Below are positions 23,510 to 35,439 of a stretch of DNA of 64,000 nt, piece after piece. Position numbers and translations under genes: made by a program. The stretch comes from Callorhinus ursinus (Eukaryota; Chordata; Mammalia; Carnivora; Otariidae). Numbering within the stretch: position 1 is the stretch's first letter; every line of letters begins with the position of its first letter. The DNA lies in the NCBI RefSeq assembly GCF_003265705.1, contig NW_020312828.1, forward strand, positions 54,417,137 to 54,481,136. Reading direction: 5' to 3'. A model generated the notes under the pieces. That model was not told where the DNA came from. It saw only the letters and a list, made by a program, of their open reading frames with translations, and did no database searches.

Positions 23510-26500
23510 AATGAATGCATGAATGACTGAATTCTATAACCCCATAAGGGGCCCATCAGTACAGGATGAAGGAAAGAGACACAACTTCTGTTTTGCAAAT
23601 GACTCATAAAGCTGCTTCCAATATGTCTTTGTATTTGATGATGGGGTGTGTGCCTAAAAAATCCAACATGTGTTCAGTGAGAGCTTCTACTGCAGAAGTG
23701 CAGGCAGTGAGAGGCTGTGTGGTAGCCCTGCTGTCACCATAGCAACCCCGCCAAGGGAAAGGCTGATGATTTAGTGCTCTAACCGCTCTTAGCTCTGTAC
23801 TTTTGGAACCCAAGCCTGTTTTTCTGCTGTTCTAAAAGGCAAGTTTTACAAATGATAATATCTATGCCGCCTTTAATTTCATTTAAGTGTTTCTCATGTC
23901 ATTAAGAATAATGTCTTATAACGTTTGGATTATACCATCAAAGAGATATAATCTAATATAGTGTATCATATTCATCTTTCATCTTTTAAAATATTCTCAT
24001 GCATCATTTTCCATTTCTACTTACTTATTTTCCTGTCTTGTTTTGTAATTTTGCGGTTTTTCCTTTAGAAATGAATGTAATGCTGGTTTTTAGAGAATAT
24101 CAACTGCTTTAGAAGGCTAGAACCTTTCAAGATTATAAATAACATCCCTGCCCGCGCCTCGGAAGGAATGGGAGATAGGGTGTTATAGATTGGGGGAAAA
24201 GGAGTGTGTACAGGTAATTATGCCCCCAAATTTGGGATACATTATCTAATTCTTTATGTGAAATTTATAATTAAATGAATAATAGCTTTCATTTACACAA
24301 AACTTTATATTTTCAGAGCTCTTTCACACATATAATCTCATTTGAGCCTCACAAAAATCCTGTGAGGTGCATGTGGCCAATCCCTGAAATCAGATATGAT
24401 AAAGGACAGGTTTTTTATCACTAGGAACCCCCCCCACCAGCAGACTGCAAACTTAACAGAAAAGATAATACACACGAATGCATTGCAAAGAGAAAACGTC
24501 TGCACCATACAACCGAGACCCATCACAGCCCCCCACATCCACTCTGTCTCTCACAGCTCACCTGCGTATGCTGAGGGCTTCTCTCGACTCAGTCAAGGCT
24601 GACAAAGCACCATCTCCTAATCCTATCAGCTGTGTGAGCTAGCGCTGCCTTCTGTCTCAGTGACCCGATGTTGGGTGATCTGCACAGCAACAAGGAGCAG
24701 CTGACGTGCTTTACAACACGTCATGAGGAGAAGAAACTGCATTCTGGGGCATCCTGGGATTTTTTGTGGTGGGGTGGAGACTCATATTTTTCTTACCAGG
24801 GAGAGAGCTGCCCATTTTCCCTTAGAAGCGTGTGAGTGATCAATCCTCCTCTTACTGTATGTGTGTTATTGTTACTATATGGTTAAGGGATTTTGATGTT
24901 AAAACTGTAATGAGTAGAATTCTGCAAGGTCACTCCCTGAGGAGGGAGCCCAGAGAGTACGTGGGACAGAAAGGGGAGTGGGTAACCTGAGGCAAGGCCA
25001 GGTTCAGAGTGTGTCAGTTATCTCTGCTCTGCAAATAAGTCTAAAGTCAGATGCATCTTTCAGGTGAAGAACAGGAATTAAGGGAAAGTCCAGGTAAACA
25101 GGAAGAGGCTGAGGGTTGGGGCTTGAAAGGATGATATGGATACAGTCTTCCACTGGCCTGATGGGGGAGCAAACATGAGGTAGTCCTCCTCAAATGCCAT
25201 CTGCTGTTTGTGGCCTTTTGCCCATTTTTGAGAATAGGGGGAGATACTAGCCAAAGACATAGGGATGGTGATTATATTGAACAAATTGGGAACACGTGGT
25301 TGAACAAGTAAGTGTATACTTATTGGGACAGTAGGTTAGAATGACTGAAACTAAGATACTCTGGAAAGTATGAGTGTAAAGTTTGCCATCTGGATAGGGG
25401 AAATTGAGTCTTGACATTTACCCAATGAAAAGCTTCAAATGACTAGAAAGACAGTAAGATGTGTGGGTCTTATGGACTTGTAGAAAGGGCAAAGAAAGTT
25501 ATCTGTAAGGTAGGCATAGGAAGGCCTAAATCTAGAGGCTGAATTCTGGGCTGAGGGCAAATCACCTTCCATTCTTAGGAGACCAAGAGACCAGAAGCAT
25601 GAGAAGCATAGGGTGGTTAAAAGCTGCCTGAGCCCAGTGGGAGAGTTACCTAAAGAGAAGATGAGGCTGAGACTCTTTTCACATGCAGCAGGGGCACAGC
25701 AGGTAGCCCAGGTTAGAGGCTCTGAAGGATTGATTCAGCATTCACACCAGTCTCAGTTTAGAAAAGAAATTTATAATGTGTTCCCAGAAAGGAGATCTGT
25801 GGCTAGATTTGAGTTACATTAGAAGAATCTATTCTCCATTATATATCATTTATTTCCAAGATTTTGTACTTGTTTTATGCTCATCTTTCTAGTAAATGCT
25901 CTTCTTCTTATTTTTACTTATTTATTTTTTGTAATTTTGCTTTTATTTCTACTAAAAGATGGGAGGAGGGGGGATTTTGAGATTGTCTACTCAAAGGGCA
26001 AGAGCAGTATTGCACAATGGGACAGAGCGCCCCTAGCGGCCAACTGCTATGATGCAGCTGCAGGAGTCCAAGGGAAACCAAGAAGCACCAAGCCAGTTGG
26101 ACTTTGGGAGTGGGGTGGGGGAAGGGGTTGCTTTATTTCCACCTCCTAGGTCATTGCTGTGAACCCTCTTCCCTCATCACCTGAAATCCTGTGACCTAAT
26201 GAGTAAATTTAGTCTCTGCTAAATTTCTAATACACTGCAGAAAAATCTGTATAAGAATAAATCAAGAATTTGGGATGTTCTTTCATCTGCCTGTGTCTTC
26301 TTTAGCTATTTCTAGAATACTGTTTCATCAAAGAAGAAAAAAAGTACTTTTAAAAAAGATAGCTTTAGTATTTTCTTTTTAAAGAATACAAAAACCATGT
26401 CATCAAAATTTTGGGAAAAAAAAACTAATCATCATCTCCTTGCCCTAACATCAATTATCCATACTCCTTCTGTTAGCATCTTCGTGTATTTGCTTTCAGG

Positions 26501-27120
26501 CTTATCTACTGAGCATCAAAAACAAGACTGTTAAAATGAGAATAAAATTCTCACTTGGGGCCTCTTGATGCCATCACATCTGGCTATTTCTGGATGGCTG
26601 TGGTAAGCTCCCATGCCCACTGTTTTCCCAGAAGTTACCTCTGTTTTCCTCTGATTGGGCAAGGATATGAGGCTCTTGGTCCTCCTTACCACTGTTGACA
26701 AACAGCTGCGGCTGCAGCCAGAAACTCAGAAGCTCAAGGGTAGCTTCCCAGGTTCCTGGCCCTAGTGTTTACTGGACCAGCCAAATGTTTCAGAAGAGTT
26801 GCCAGTGGTATGCTAGAGAATAGCAAATTCAAGCTTGACAAATGACCTCAACTCAGAGGCTGGTAGAAAAACATCTGTGTCCCTTTCAAATAGAAGCCCA
26901 GCTAGTGGCCTGCTACAATGTGATGCTGATTCAAGGGACAACAAGAAAGTGAAATGAGTTCCCAGAAGTCTGCAAAGACATCTGTTCTAAAAAAAAAGTA
27001 GTTTAATAAAGAATATGGATTGTCATATCCCATAGGCTGGTGAGTCCTTCTTTGCCTCTTTCTGACTGGGTAGGCTTAGACAAACTGTTTAATCCCTCTA
27101 GGATTCAGCATATGATAAGT
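23510..27120. other. No gene seen; presumed intron between the two SYBU promoters
   Basis: Mostly unique-looking sequence with few repeats, the longest stretch here without a SINE or young L1. One near-CTCF sequence lies at about 26.03 kb. Confidence 0.5.
24270..24370 (+). repeat. MIR/L2-type fragment
   Basis: ATAATCTCATTTGAGCCTCA followed by CCTGTGAGGTGCATG, an old short repeat block. Confidence 0.5.
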
Positions 27121-27149
27121 GCATGTTAATTAAAAGGAGAAGGAAGGAA

Positions 27150-27350
27150 GAAAAAATGGAAGGAAGGAAGGAAGGAAGGAAGGAAGGAAGGAAGGAAGGA
27201 AGGANNNNNNNNNNGGAAGGAAGGAAGGAAGGAAGGAAGGAAGGAAGGAAGGAAGGAAGGAAGGAAAGGAGGGAGGGAGGGAGGGGGGAAGGAGAGAGGG
27301 AGGGACAGGGGAGGGAGGGAGGGTGTGAGGAAGGAAGGTTGGTTGGAAGG
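27150..27350. repeat. (GGAA)n microsatellite with 10-N gap
   Basis: More than 20 GGAA units on both sides of a 10-N run (27205-27214), grading into GGGA-rich sequence. Unit count uncertain because of the gap. Confidence 0.95.
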
Positions 27351-27389
27351 TTATTTTCTACCAGTTAATGTCTTTGGGAAAATTAACTT

Positions 27390-27530
27390 CTCTGATCCTC
27401 ATTTTCTCACCTATAAAATGGACTTAATAACAGTAATTACTTCATAATACTGTTGTAAGGATTAGATAAGAATACAAGCAAAGCCTATCATTTATGTCGG
27501 CACATGGCAGAGCTTAATACATACCTTCTC
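27390..27530 (+). repeat. MIR
   Basis: CTCATTTTCTCACCTATAAA and ATACTGTTGTAAGGATTAGA match MIR. Confidence 0.7.
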
Positions 27531-28364
27531 TTTCTCAGGATCAACCACCATTTCTACCTCCTGCTTGCTTTTTTCATAATCTCCTTATCTGGAAGATTTT
27601 TATTTTAACTTTTATTAAGTTTTTCCCCAGGTGACTTATGAGATAGAAAGTGAATTTTCCATGGGAAAAGATATTGACAGGACTTTTCTTCCCAAAGTAA
27701 GATTAAAAAGGTAGAAGCCACGATAAATAGCCTGATACCTATCATCCATCCATCTATCCATTAGTGTTTATTTTGTTCCTATTCTGAGCCAGGTACTGGC
27801 TCAGGCACTGTTTCCAGAATATTAAAAGACAGTGTTTCCTGTCCTCAAGTATCTCACAGTCCAATAGAGACATGGGCATGGCCATTGGCTGTTACACTAC
27901 TCATTGTGTTAGCATCCTGATAGATGAATGCCCTGAGGGCTTGCCAATGTCCAAATTAGTTTGGGGTCTGAGGCTTCCAGGGGTGAATTGTGAAATGAAT
28001 TTCAAGGGATGAGTAGGTCCTTTTATAATTTTGGCTGCTTTAGAGTTCCTTTCTCTTTTTCTCTTCTGTTCTTTTCTGTCTCCTCTCTTCCCCTTCCCTC
28101 CCTTTCCTTGAACTTCTCCCTGCCACCTCCAACCCTTCTTACTTTGAGAGACCTGCTGCCCTACATACTGGCCTATGATGGATTGATACAGAGAGAAGCT
28201 TTAGGTTTCCCCTTAAATCTTTACTGTTTGACTGTCACCATCTGGAAGAAAGGGCTTTGTCTCAGAGTTCTGATTACCTAATACAGCATCAAGCACATAC
28301 CTGGTGCTTCAATCAATATTTTAATTAGTAGTATTATTTAAAATTTCAAGAACACCATGTTATA

Positions 28365-28378
28365 CTGCCACCTATTGG
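28365..28378 (-). promoter_or_regulatory. CTCF-like motif
   Basis: Minus-strand CCAATAGGTGGCAG fits the CTCF core with one mismatch. Motif match only. Confidence 0.25.
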
Positions 28379-28734
28379 TGCATTAGTGAATTTTTCTCCT
28401 GACAGGTAAAGTTCTTTTAGTTTGCAAGTCAGTCTTCATAAAAAACCTTAACAGTGTCCTTATTCAAATTTTCATCACTTTCAGAAAATTTTCAAAGTTT
28501 AAGGCTACACATAACTGAATACCAATGACTAGACTCAATATTCAGTGGGCATGTGATAATATGTATGTGCTTTGTAGTGTGATAGATAATGGTTCAGAAT
28601 GCTTTTCTTCTTTTTATCTCCTGAGCCACTGTAGTAGACAAGCAAAGTCAAGTCATATTTGTAAGTCATATTCAGATAGTCCCTACTGTCTGTATTTCCA
28701 GATCTATTTCTTAAATTATTAGACTCCATATTTT

Positions 28735-28920
28735 TTGTTTTAGGTTTACAGAAAAATTAAGCAGGAAGTATAGAGTTCCTATACATCTTTCAAAGATTAG
28801 AAAATAGATCTTATAATTTTGGACACAACCCATTCCCTGTTTTTTTTTTTTTTTTTTTTTAGTCTTTGGACACAATCCATTCCTAATTAAACTCCAGTTC
28901 TGAAGAAGTTGCAAGTAAGT
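28735..28920 (-). mobile_element. Old L1 3' UTR fragment split by a poly(T) insertion
   Basis: TTTTAGGTTTACAGAAAAAT, followed by AGTATAGAGTTCC, is the inverse of an ancient L1 3' UTR, of the same general type as the 60.85 kb fragment. A 21-T run with flanking direct repeats interrupts it at 28840-28860. Confidence 0.55.
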
Positions 28921-29499
28921 GCCTATCAATTGGATCTACACCCCTCACTTCTTCCCTGCCCTTCTCCACACACTCTACCTGCTTGGTTTGCCTCCAAGAT
29001 CTTCTGACTTCATGGTGGACTCCAGGCCAAGACTTCTGGACCTTTCTTGGATACTCTGAACAGCACTACCTCTCCTCTGCCCCGAAGCTGAGCTTTAGGT
29101 ATGCCTCACCTACCTGAGGGTGGATGACACACTAGCACTTGTTGTCCGGCTGCAGGGGGACCACGGTGCTGTCTGGCAATCATTGTATGCCCCTTTGTTA
29201 GCATGCTCTCCTATTCTCCACGGGGTCTACTTGAAACCCCCACACCTCCAATCTACCAGCCTACCAGCTCCACCCTCATGCAATGCCATGCCCTTATCTC
29301 CTGATTGACATAAAATAAAAGCTATTAAGATAACTCAGTCTCTTGCCTACAAACCTACAAATTCATCTGCTTCCACCCCATCCTCTCTATTTCTGGTCCT
29401 TTAGAATGGAAGTTATCCCTCTTCTGTACAAGGGTAATTCCTTTACTTGGGATTTGGATCCCACCCTTTCCACCTCTTAAAGAAAGTTATACCATCCAT

Positions 29500-29665
29500 T
29501 AGTCCTTCCAAGACTCCAGGTTTCTATTTCTTTATCTGTAAAATGGAATAATCACAGTACCTATCTCATAGGGTTATTGTGAACATAGGAAGAGTTAATA
29601 TATGTGAAGAACTTGGAAGACTGTCTAGTGTATATCAAGCACTTAATAAATGTTCACTGTGATCA
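29500..29665 (+). repeat. MIR
   Basis: ATCTGTAAAATGGAATAATC and CATAGGGTTATTGTGAACAT, ending CACTTAATAAATGTTCACTG. Confidence 0.8.
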
Positions 29666-29769
29666 TTAGATATTTCTTTTTTTTTGTTACCTTTAACAAG
29701 AAAACCTGTTAGTTTTCTATCAGAGTTCATATCATTTAAACATGCTGAGTTCTTTCCCAACTAAATAAA

Positions 29770-30870
29770 TGACTTTCTTAAACTCTCATATCTCTCTAGT
29801 ACTACCCAGTTGCTTCTCCCCATTCATCATCAAACTTCTGAAAAAGAATCTATGTTCACATATCTCGCACTCTCCCTGCCCCTTCACCCAACCCAATCTA
29901 CTCATGTACGTGTACCCACCATCCTATCAAAAGCTCAGGCCCAATGTAAAAAAATTACCTCCATATGGTTTAATCTCATGGTTAGTTTTTATCTTAATCT
30001 TCACTCATCAACCTTTGAGATAAACATTCCCACCCTTCTGAACATTGCTTTCCTTCTCTACCTCAGCCCTCCTGTTTTTTCCCATTTCTCTGTATCCTTT
30101 CTGGCCATTCCTTAAATGTTCACGTTCCTCAGTTTCTAGCCTTGACTCTCTCATGTTTTCATCCTACCTTTCCTCCGGAGGTAGTATCTTTCAATTGCTT
30201 CAATTACTACCTATAGGCAGATCTTCCATAAATTTTAGAAATTCACATCATCTCTATTCCATGACTATGCCATAATCCATTCAGATATCTTGACTTTCAG
30301 ATCCCAGAGCGTCCACAAACTCACTGTATTCCAAACTGAATCTATCATAGTTCCTCGAAAAGCTAATCTTCCTTCTGTGTTCTCTAAGTTAATAAATGCT
30401 ATCGTCTTAGAGATCTGGGAAGCTGGGTGACACTGGGAGATCATCTCTCTCCTTCACCTTTACAACTAATTGGAACCTAAGTCAAATCTGTTCTACCTCT
30501 TAATTATCTCTAAAACATGTTCATTTCTCTGCATCTCTTCCTACCTGGATTTCTAATCTGGCCTACAGACTTGTTCCCCTTGAGCACATTTTTAAACAGT
30601 AGCCAGAGTGATCTCTTTAAAGTGCAAATTCGACCACCCTCCACCCCATGGTGCAATTCCCTGACCCAGAAGAAGCCATTCAGTGTTCACCATTGCCCTG
30701 AGGATAACATTAATACACTAAACGTATGGTTTACAAGGTCTCTCATAATCTAATCCTTGTATCCTACCTTTGACTTTCACAAATGTTGTTTCTCTACCTA
30801 GAACACTTCCTCATCTCCAACCTCCACCTCCCACCACAAATATCTGATTCCCACTGCCCTCCAGACAGGC
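29770..30870 (+). mobile_element. L2 LINE relic
   Basis: About 1.1 kb of decayed L2: CAGTAGCCAGAGTGATCTCT, AGTGCAAATTCGACCA and ACAAGGTCTCTCATAATCTA. Short open frames here are remnants or chance. Confidence 0.65.
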
Positions 30871-31556
30871 TTATTGGAAAATATGACTTGTAAGAGTCAT
30901 GAATTTACTCTGGTCTCAAGTGTGAGACAGAAGACAATGATTTCTGGCTTTGAAAATGCTTTCTGCTGTAACTGTAGGGATGTATAGTATTAGGGAAAGA
31001 TAAAGCGATATTAAAGATAAGATGAACACAGAAGCTGTGTTAGCTTTTGGGCTAATAACATGAATTGAAGAGCAATTTAAAAGAATTTTTTAGTGATCAA
31101 GTGAAATAATGACTTCCAAATTGGTGTAACTTGAAAAGCTTCTGCCAGAGAAAATACATATGTTTCATCCTATTTATTATAAAATATTAATCTTAGCTTC
31201 ATTATTCTAATAGACTCACTTCTCTTGAGTGAGAATTCAAAGAACACTCTTTGGAAAAGTATTCCCATGACTCCTTGTTATAGTTTTTCCTCCTGTTTTC
31301 CCCTACCACTTACTTGACTTTTAGTATTAAAATAGAAAATAATTCTAGATGAGGATTTAATTTTTAAAAAGACACTGGCATTTATATTTTTAAATACTCA
31401 TATGGTTGCACTGCTGTATTTTTTGTTATAATAAACTCAGGAAAATGTGTAACTTTTTCAATTGTACATATGACTTCAGTAGATCTATTTTGAAACTTGG
31501 AAAATTTATAATAAATAGTTACTGGGGCAAGACAATATTAGAACACTCCATACTCC

Positions 31557-31738
31557 TTTTTTTTTTTTTAAGATTTTATTTATTTATTTGAGAGAGACAG
31601 AGCACAGAGGGAGAGTGAAAGGGAGAATCAGGCTCCTCGCTGAGCAGAGAGCTGGACTCAGGGCTCAATCCCAGGACCCTGAGATCATGACCTGAGCTGA
31701 AGACAGACACTCAACTGACTGAGCCACCCAGGTGCCCC
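31557..31738 (-). mobile_element. Can-SINE
   Basis: Poly(T), TTTATTTATTTATTTGAGAG, GA-rich middle, then GAGCCACCCAGGTGCCCC. Only a weak flanking duplication. Confidence 0.93.
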
Positions 31739-32505
31739 ACTACCAACCCTTTTTAAATACACTTGAGAGCAGCTGATTTCCTAATGCTTGAGATGCTAAG
31801 TATAGAAGTGTGAGTTTGTTAAAACCAATATGCTTGCATTTCTCATAGTAAACACCTGTAATTTCTGCGTATAAATTACTATTCTTTTTCTGCCTATGTT
31901 AAGGCTGTAGTTCTCTGCATGGAGTTCTAAATTCAGAAACACCTCTATGAAAGGATGACGAAATGTTGCAAATGGGGAATAAATACAGACTTAAGAATCT
32001 TCTGTTCTTCATTTTTGGTTCTTAATTATGCAATAACAGATATATGAAATGATATAATTTTTAAATATCACAATGGAGATGAAGCAAATAATAATTAGGC
32101 AGTTTCTGTAATGCTCACCTAAGAACTGCTTGCAGAATTATACTTTTATTGCCACAAATCCTATCCTGTGAATTTCAGACTATTTACAAGTAACTGATTT
32201 TATTTATTCAAATATTAACTGAGCCTTTCCTTGGTAGGTACCAAGAACTCTGGTAAATATTAGGGGACATTTAAGTAGTTTGGCTTGGTAGTAGGAATAG
32301 GTGTGATTTTTAAATTTTACTCTGTGCCCTCAGCAGTGTTTGGACATGTTTTATGCCATGAGGAATAAAGGCAGAATAATGAACTCCACCCAACTATTAA
32401 GCCATGCTGCATCCTTTTGGGCGATTTCTAAATAATGACATAAAATATGATCATTTTAACACTTACAGGATAATGGCAAGGCCTACTTAATATTAATAAC
32501 ATCAA

Positions 32506-32697
32506 GGGGCACTTGGGTGGCTCAATCAGTTAAATATCTGACTCTTGGTTTCAGCTCAGGTCATTATCTCAGGGTCATGAGATCGAGCCCCGAGTTGGGC
32601 TCTGTGTTCAGTACAAAGTCCACCTGTCCCTCTACCTCTGCTCCCCCCACACACACTCTGCTCTCTCGAATACATAAATAAAAAATGTTTTTAAAAA
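32506..32697 (+). mobile_element. Can-SINE
   Basis: Head GGGGCACTTGGGTGGCTCAA. Flanks TTAATAACATCAA and TTAAATAACTTCAA show an aged duplication. Confidence 0.93.
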
Positions 32698-34062
32698 TAT
32701 TAAATAACTTCAATTTCTACCTTTAAACTGTATGTGAAGATAAAGTGAAAATAAAAATGCAAACATAAACATGACAAAATATTGCTATTTATTAATACAG
32801 GACATATGTGTATTTTTTTCTCCATAATTAAGAAATGTGGTCAAGTGAAAATCAAGCAAGCAAGTCTTTCTTTCCCTTGGCTGAATCCCTTGAATTCCTT
32901 TTCCATAGAGCACTGCTGTTTCTATGAACATTAAAAACTAAATAGACACACAATAACTCCTTAATGCCAAGAAATGTACTCACTTCTTCATTCTATTTTG
33001 CCAGAGTAGCTCTATTATTACACTTTACTACAAACCAGCCACTTCTCCATAATTTACAAATAGAGATAATGGTGATTTACAGAGGGAGTTTGAGTAGAAA
33101 ATTCTGCTTCTTCATTTTTTTTAATTAGAAGAATATGGTTCTCCTTCAAAACAGGTTTTCTGAGGGTCTTTTGCCAAAAGGTAATTTGTTTGTTCTGGTG
33201 AGCTTTAGTAAGGAAAGGTTCACAGCAGGTCCGTGGTTACATAGTCCTGACTCTGGGCCTTCTGCAGAAATGTGCATTAGATATTCAAGCCCCTTCTCAA
33301 GCATTTTAGTCCTGTAACCTGACTTCATCCTTTCCTCTCCACTGTTGCCATTGAAACTGGAAATGACTGCAGAATACAAATCATATGATAAATATTTGGG
33401 AATTTGTCTTTGTAGTTTTTCACTGTCACTGCCAAATTTCTGGCCTAGAGAGCTGTGGGAGGCTTTTCAACCTGAAACCTTTGAGCAGTCCTGTTCTCTA
33501 GCCAACTGGGAAGCATCCACATGATTTAATTGTAGTAGTCCTTCAAAGGGATTAATAAACACTTTGAGTTCTTTGCATATTTAAGTCTTGCTCATTTGTG
33601 GGTCATAGTTTTACATCCAATAATTTTAAACACTGAGGTGCAGCTTCTTTATGGAGCCCCCCAAAATGTGATACACACAATTTTGAATTGCATTAATATA
33701 AATGAGGGCTCTTTCCCTAAAATTTTTAGTCACAATGCTATCCTCCATTTAGTCAGATTCTACTGAAAGATGCTGTTTTTGTGTTTCTTACTGCATTCAT
33801 GAGTAAATCACTGAGTGCACCATATAAGATCCCTTTCTTGATCCTCCTAGGTAAGGCAGCACTTCTCAAGAAATGATGTGACAAAAAGCCAATCACACTG
33901 TCCCTCTGGAAGACAGCACTATTTGGAGAATAGGTCTAATATCTCAATGATAAGTAGAAAATGTAGGACAAATTTTAGACTAGTCAATATCTTTAGGTAG
34001 CCCTGGATTCTCACTTGTAGGACTGGACTTGTGATCTTCTCATGCTTTTAAACTGAGGCACA

Positions 34063-34261
34063 GAGGCGCTTGGGTGGCTCACTTGGTTAAGCATCTAACT
34101 CTTGGTTTCAGCTCAGGTCATGATCTCATGGGTCATGAGATTGAGTCCTGCATCAGGCTCAGCCGGGAGTCTACTCGAGATCCTCTCCCTCTTGCCCCTC
34201 TCCTCACTCACACGTGCACTTTCTCTCTCTCAAAATAAATAAATAAATGTTAAAAAGAAAT
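34063..34261 (+). mobile_element. Can-SINE
   Basis: Element with an AATAAATAAATAAATG tail. Flanks AAACTGAGGCAC and AAACCGAGGCAC differ at one base. Confidence 0.94.
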
Positions 34262-34689
34262 AAACCGAGGCACTAACACAGGAAATAAGGGCTCTGCCTA
34301 CCTGTTTTTTTATGTTGTAACTAGTGCATCTCTTCCTTTCTTTAGTGTTGCTAGTCTTCCACAAATTCTGCTGAAGTCTTTAATTCACAAAGACAAACAG
34401 GGGCTGTCTGATGTAAGTTATAAAGAGAAGTGTGGCAAAAATGTCAACAAAGCCAGTGTTTTCAATGTGTTCACAGCTGCTAGCTCTCTAAGTGGTAAAG
34501 ACAAGGTAGTGGAAGTAGGAAAGGCATTTCCTGCTTGAGCAGGTCAGAAACTTCTCTCTTCATTTAGAAATTAGAGCTAATAGCATCATCCATTACATTA
34601 ATACATTTGTTTTTATATCTACTCCAAGTTCTGAGACTGTGTTAAGAATTATTCTTCAAACCTTCTGAATTCATCTGCTTGGCCTCGTT

Positions 34690-35430
34690 TAAGCTCAATA
34701 ATTTAACATTTGGCAAGGGAGTCTTACCCATATAGAACATATACCTCATTTCATAGGCATTAACCTTTGTGTTTTCAGACCCATTAATAAGGATGGAAAA
34801 GTACTGGGTTTGCTGAACAGTGATCGTTAGATCATGTTTGACGGCTTTTCCAATGATGTGGGTGAGCCTTACGTTTACTTTCAGCAGGGCAGTCTTGCCC
34901 CAAGTCTGCTCCGTGAGGACTTCTAGTTGGACAATGAGAGAAAATTAGCCAAGGGAATTTCCAGTTCAGCTATTGTGTAGGCAACAGCAAACAACGTGAC
35001 AATGTGCTGCCTCTTGTCTGCCCCAGCACCTGTGAGACTTCTATTCATGACTGTCAAATTCAAGTTCTCCAATGTAACAGGGTAGGGACTTTTCAAAGCT
35101 GATGGCTCTTTGTTGCATTTCACTGCCTACGTCCTTAGGCTGTCCTTTTTCAATGAGGAACCCAGAATGTTGTTGACAAAAGCAGCGCTGTATTTCACAG
35201 TAGCCTAATTTGAATTTTTTCTTTTGTACACAGAGAACAATACATTTTATCAACCATAGCTCCATTGCCAGGTTCACAGGGGCTCTTGACTTCTGCCTGC
35301 CACGTTTAAACTCTTCCCACACTAAGTGCCATTCTGTTGTTCTCTTCTGCTGTTCTTCACTTAGTTTTTCTTCCCCTCTCTTCCAAATCTTATAGCCCTT
35401 TTGCAGTTCCTGTAAATAGGTGCAATCCAG
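34690..35430 (-). pseudogene. Broken coding relic, possibly hAT-transposase/TTF-zinc-finger-like
   Basis: On the minus strand, protein-like sequence runs across frame changes. A first segment (35322 to 35041) includes VWEEFKRGRQKSRAP and CEIQRCFCQQHSGFLIEKG. A second (about 35090 to 34923) includes QHIVTLFAVAYTIAELEIP. A third, further down in another frame, reads like HIIGKAVKHDLTITVQQTQ followed by YFSILINGSE. The run of conserved-looking phrases resembles the hAT-derived proteins with a TTF-type zinc finger (ZNF862-like), where a 'yxiakexip' stretch precedes a 'ffsimidgstd' stretch. Stops and frameshifts make it non-functional. I cannot name the source with confidence. It could be an old hAT transposon or a retrocopy of a domesticated gene. 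It lies in the presumed SYBU intron, in sense orientation. Confidence 0.35.
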
Positions 35431-35439
35431 TGACTGCCA

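Noticed and set aside
26029..26048. CTCF-like GCGCCCCTAGCGGCC
   Set aside because: One G short in the core spacing compared with the consensus, so binding is doubtful.
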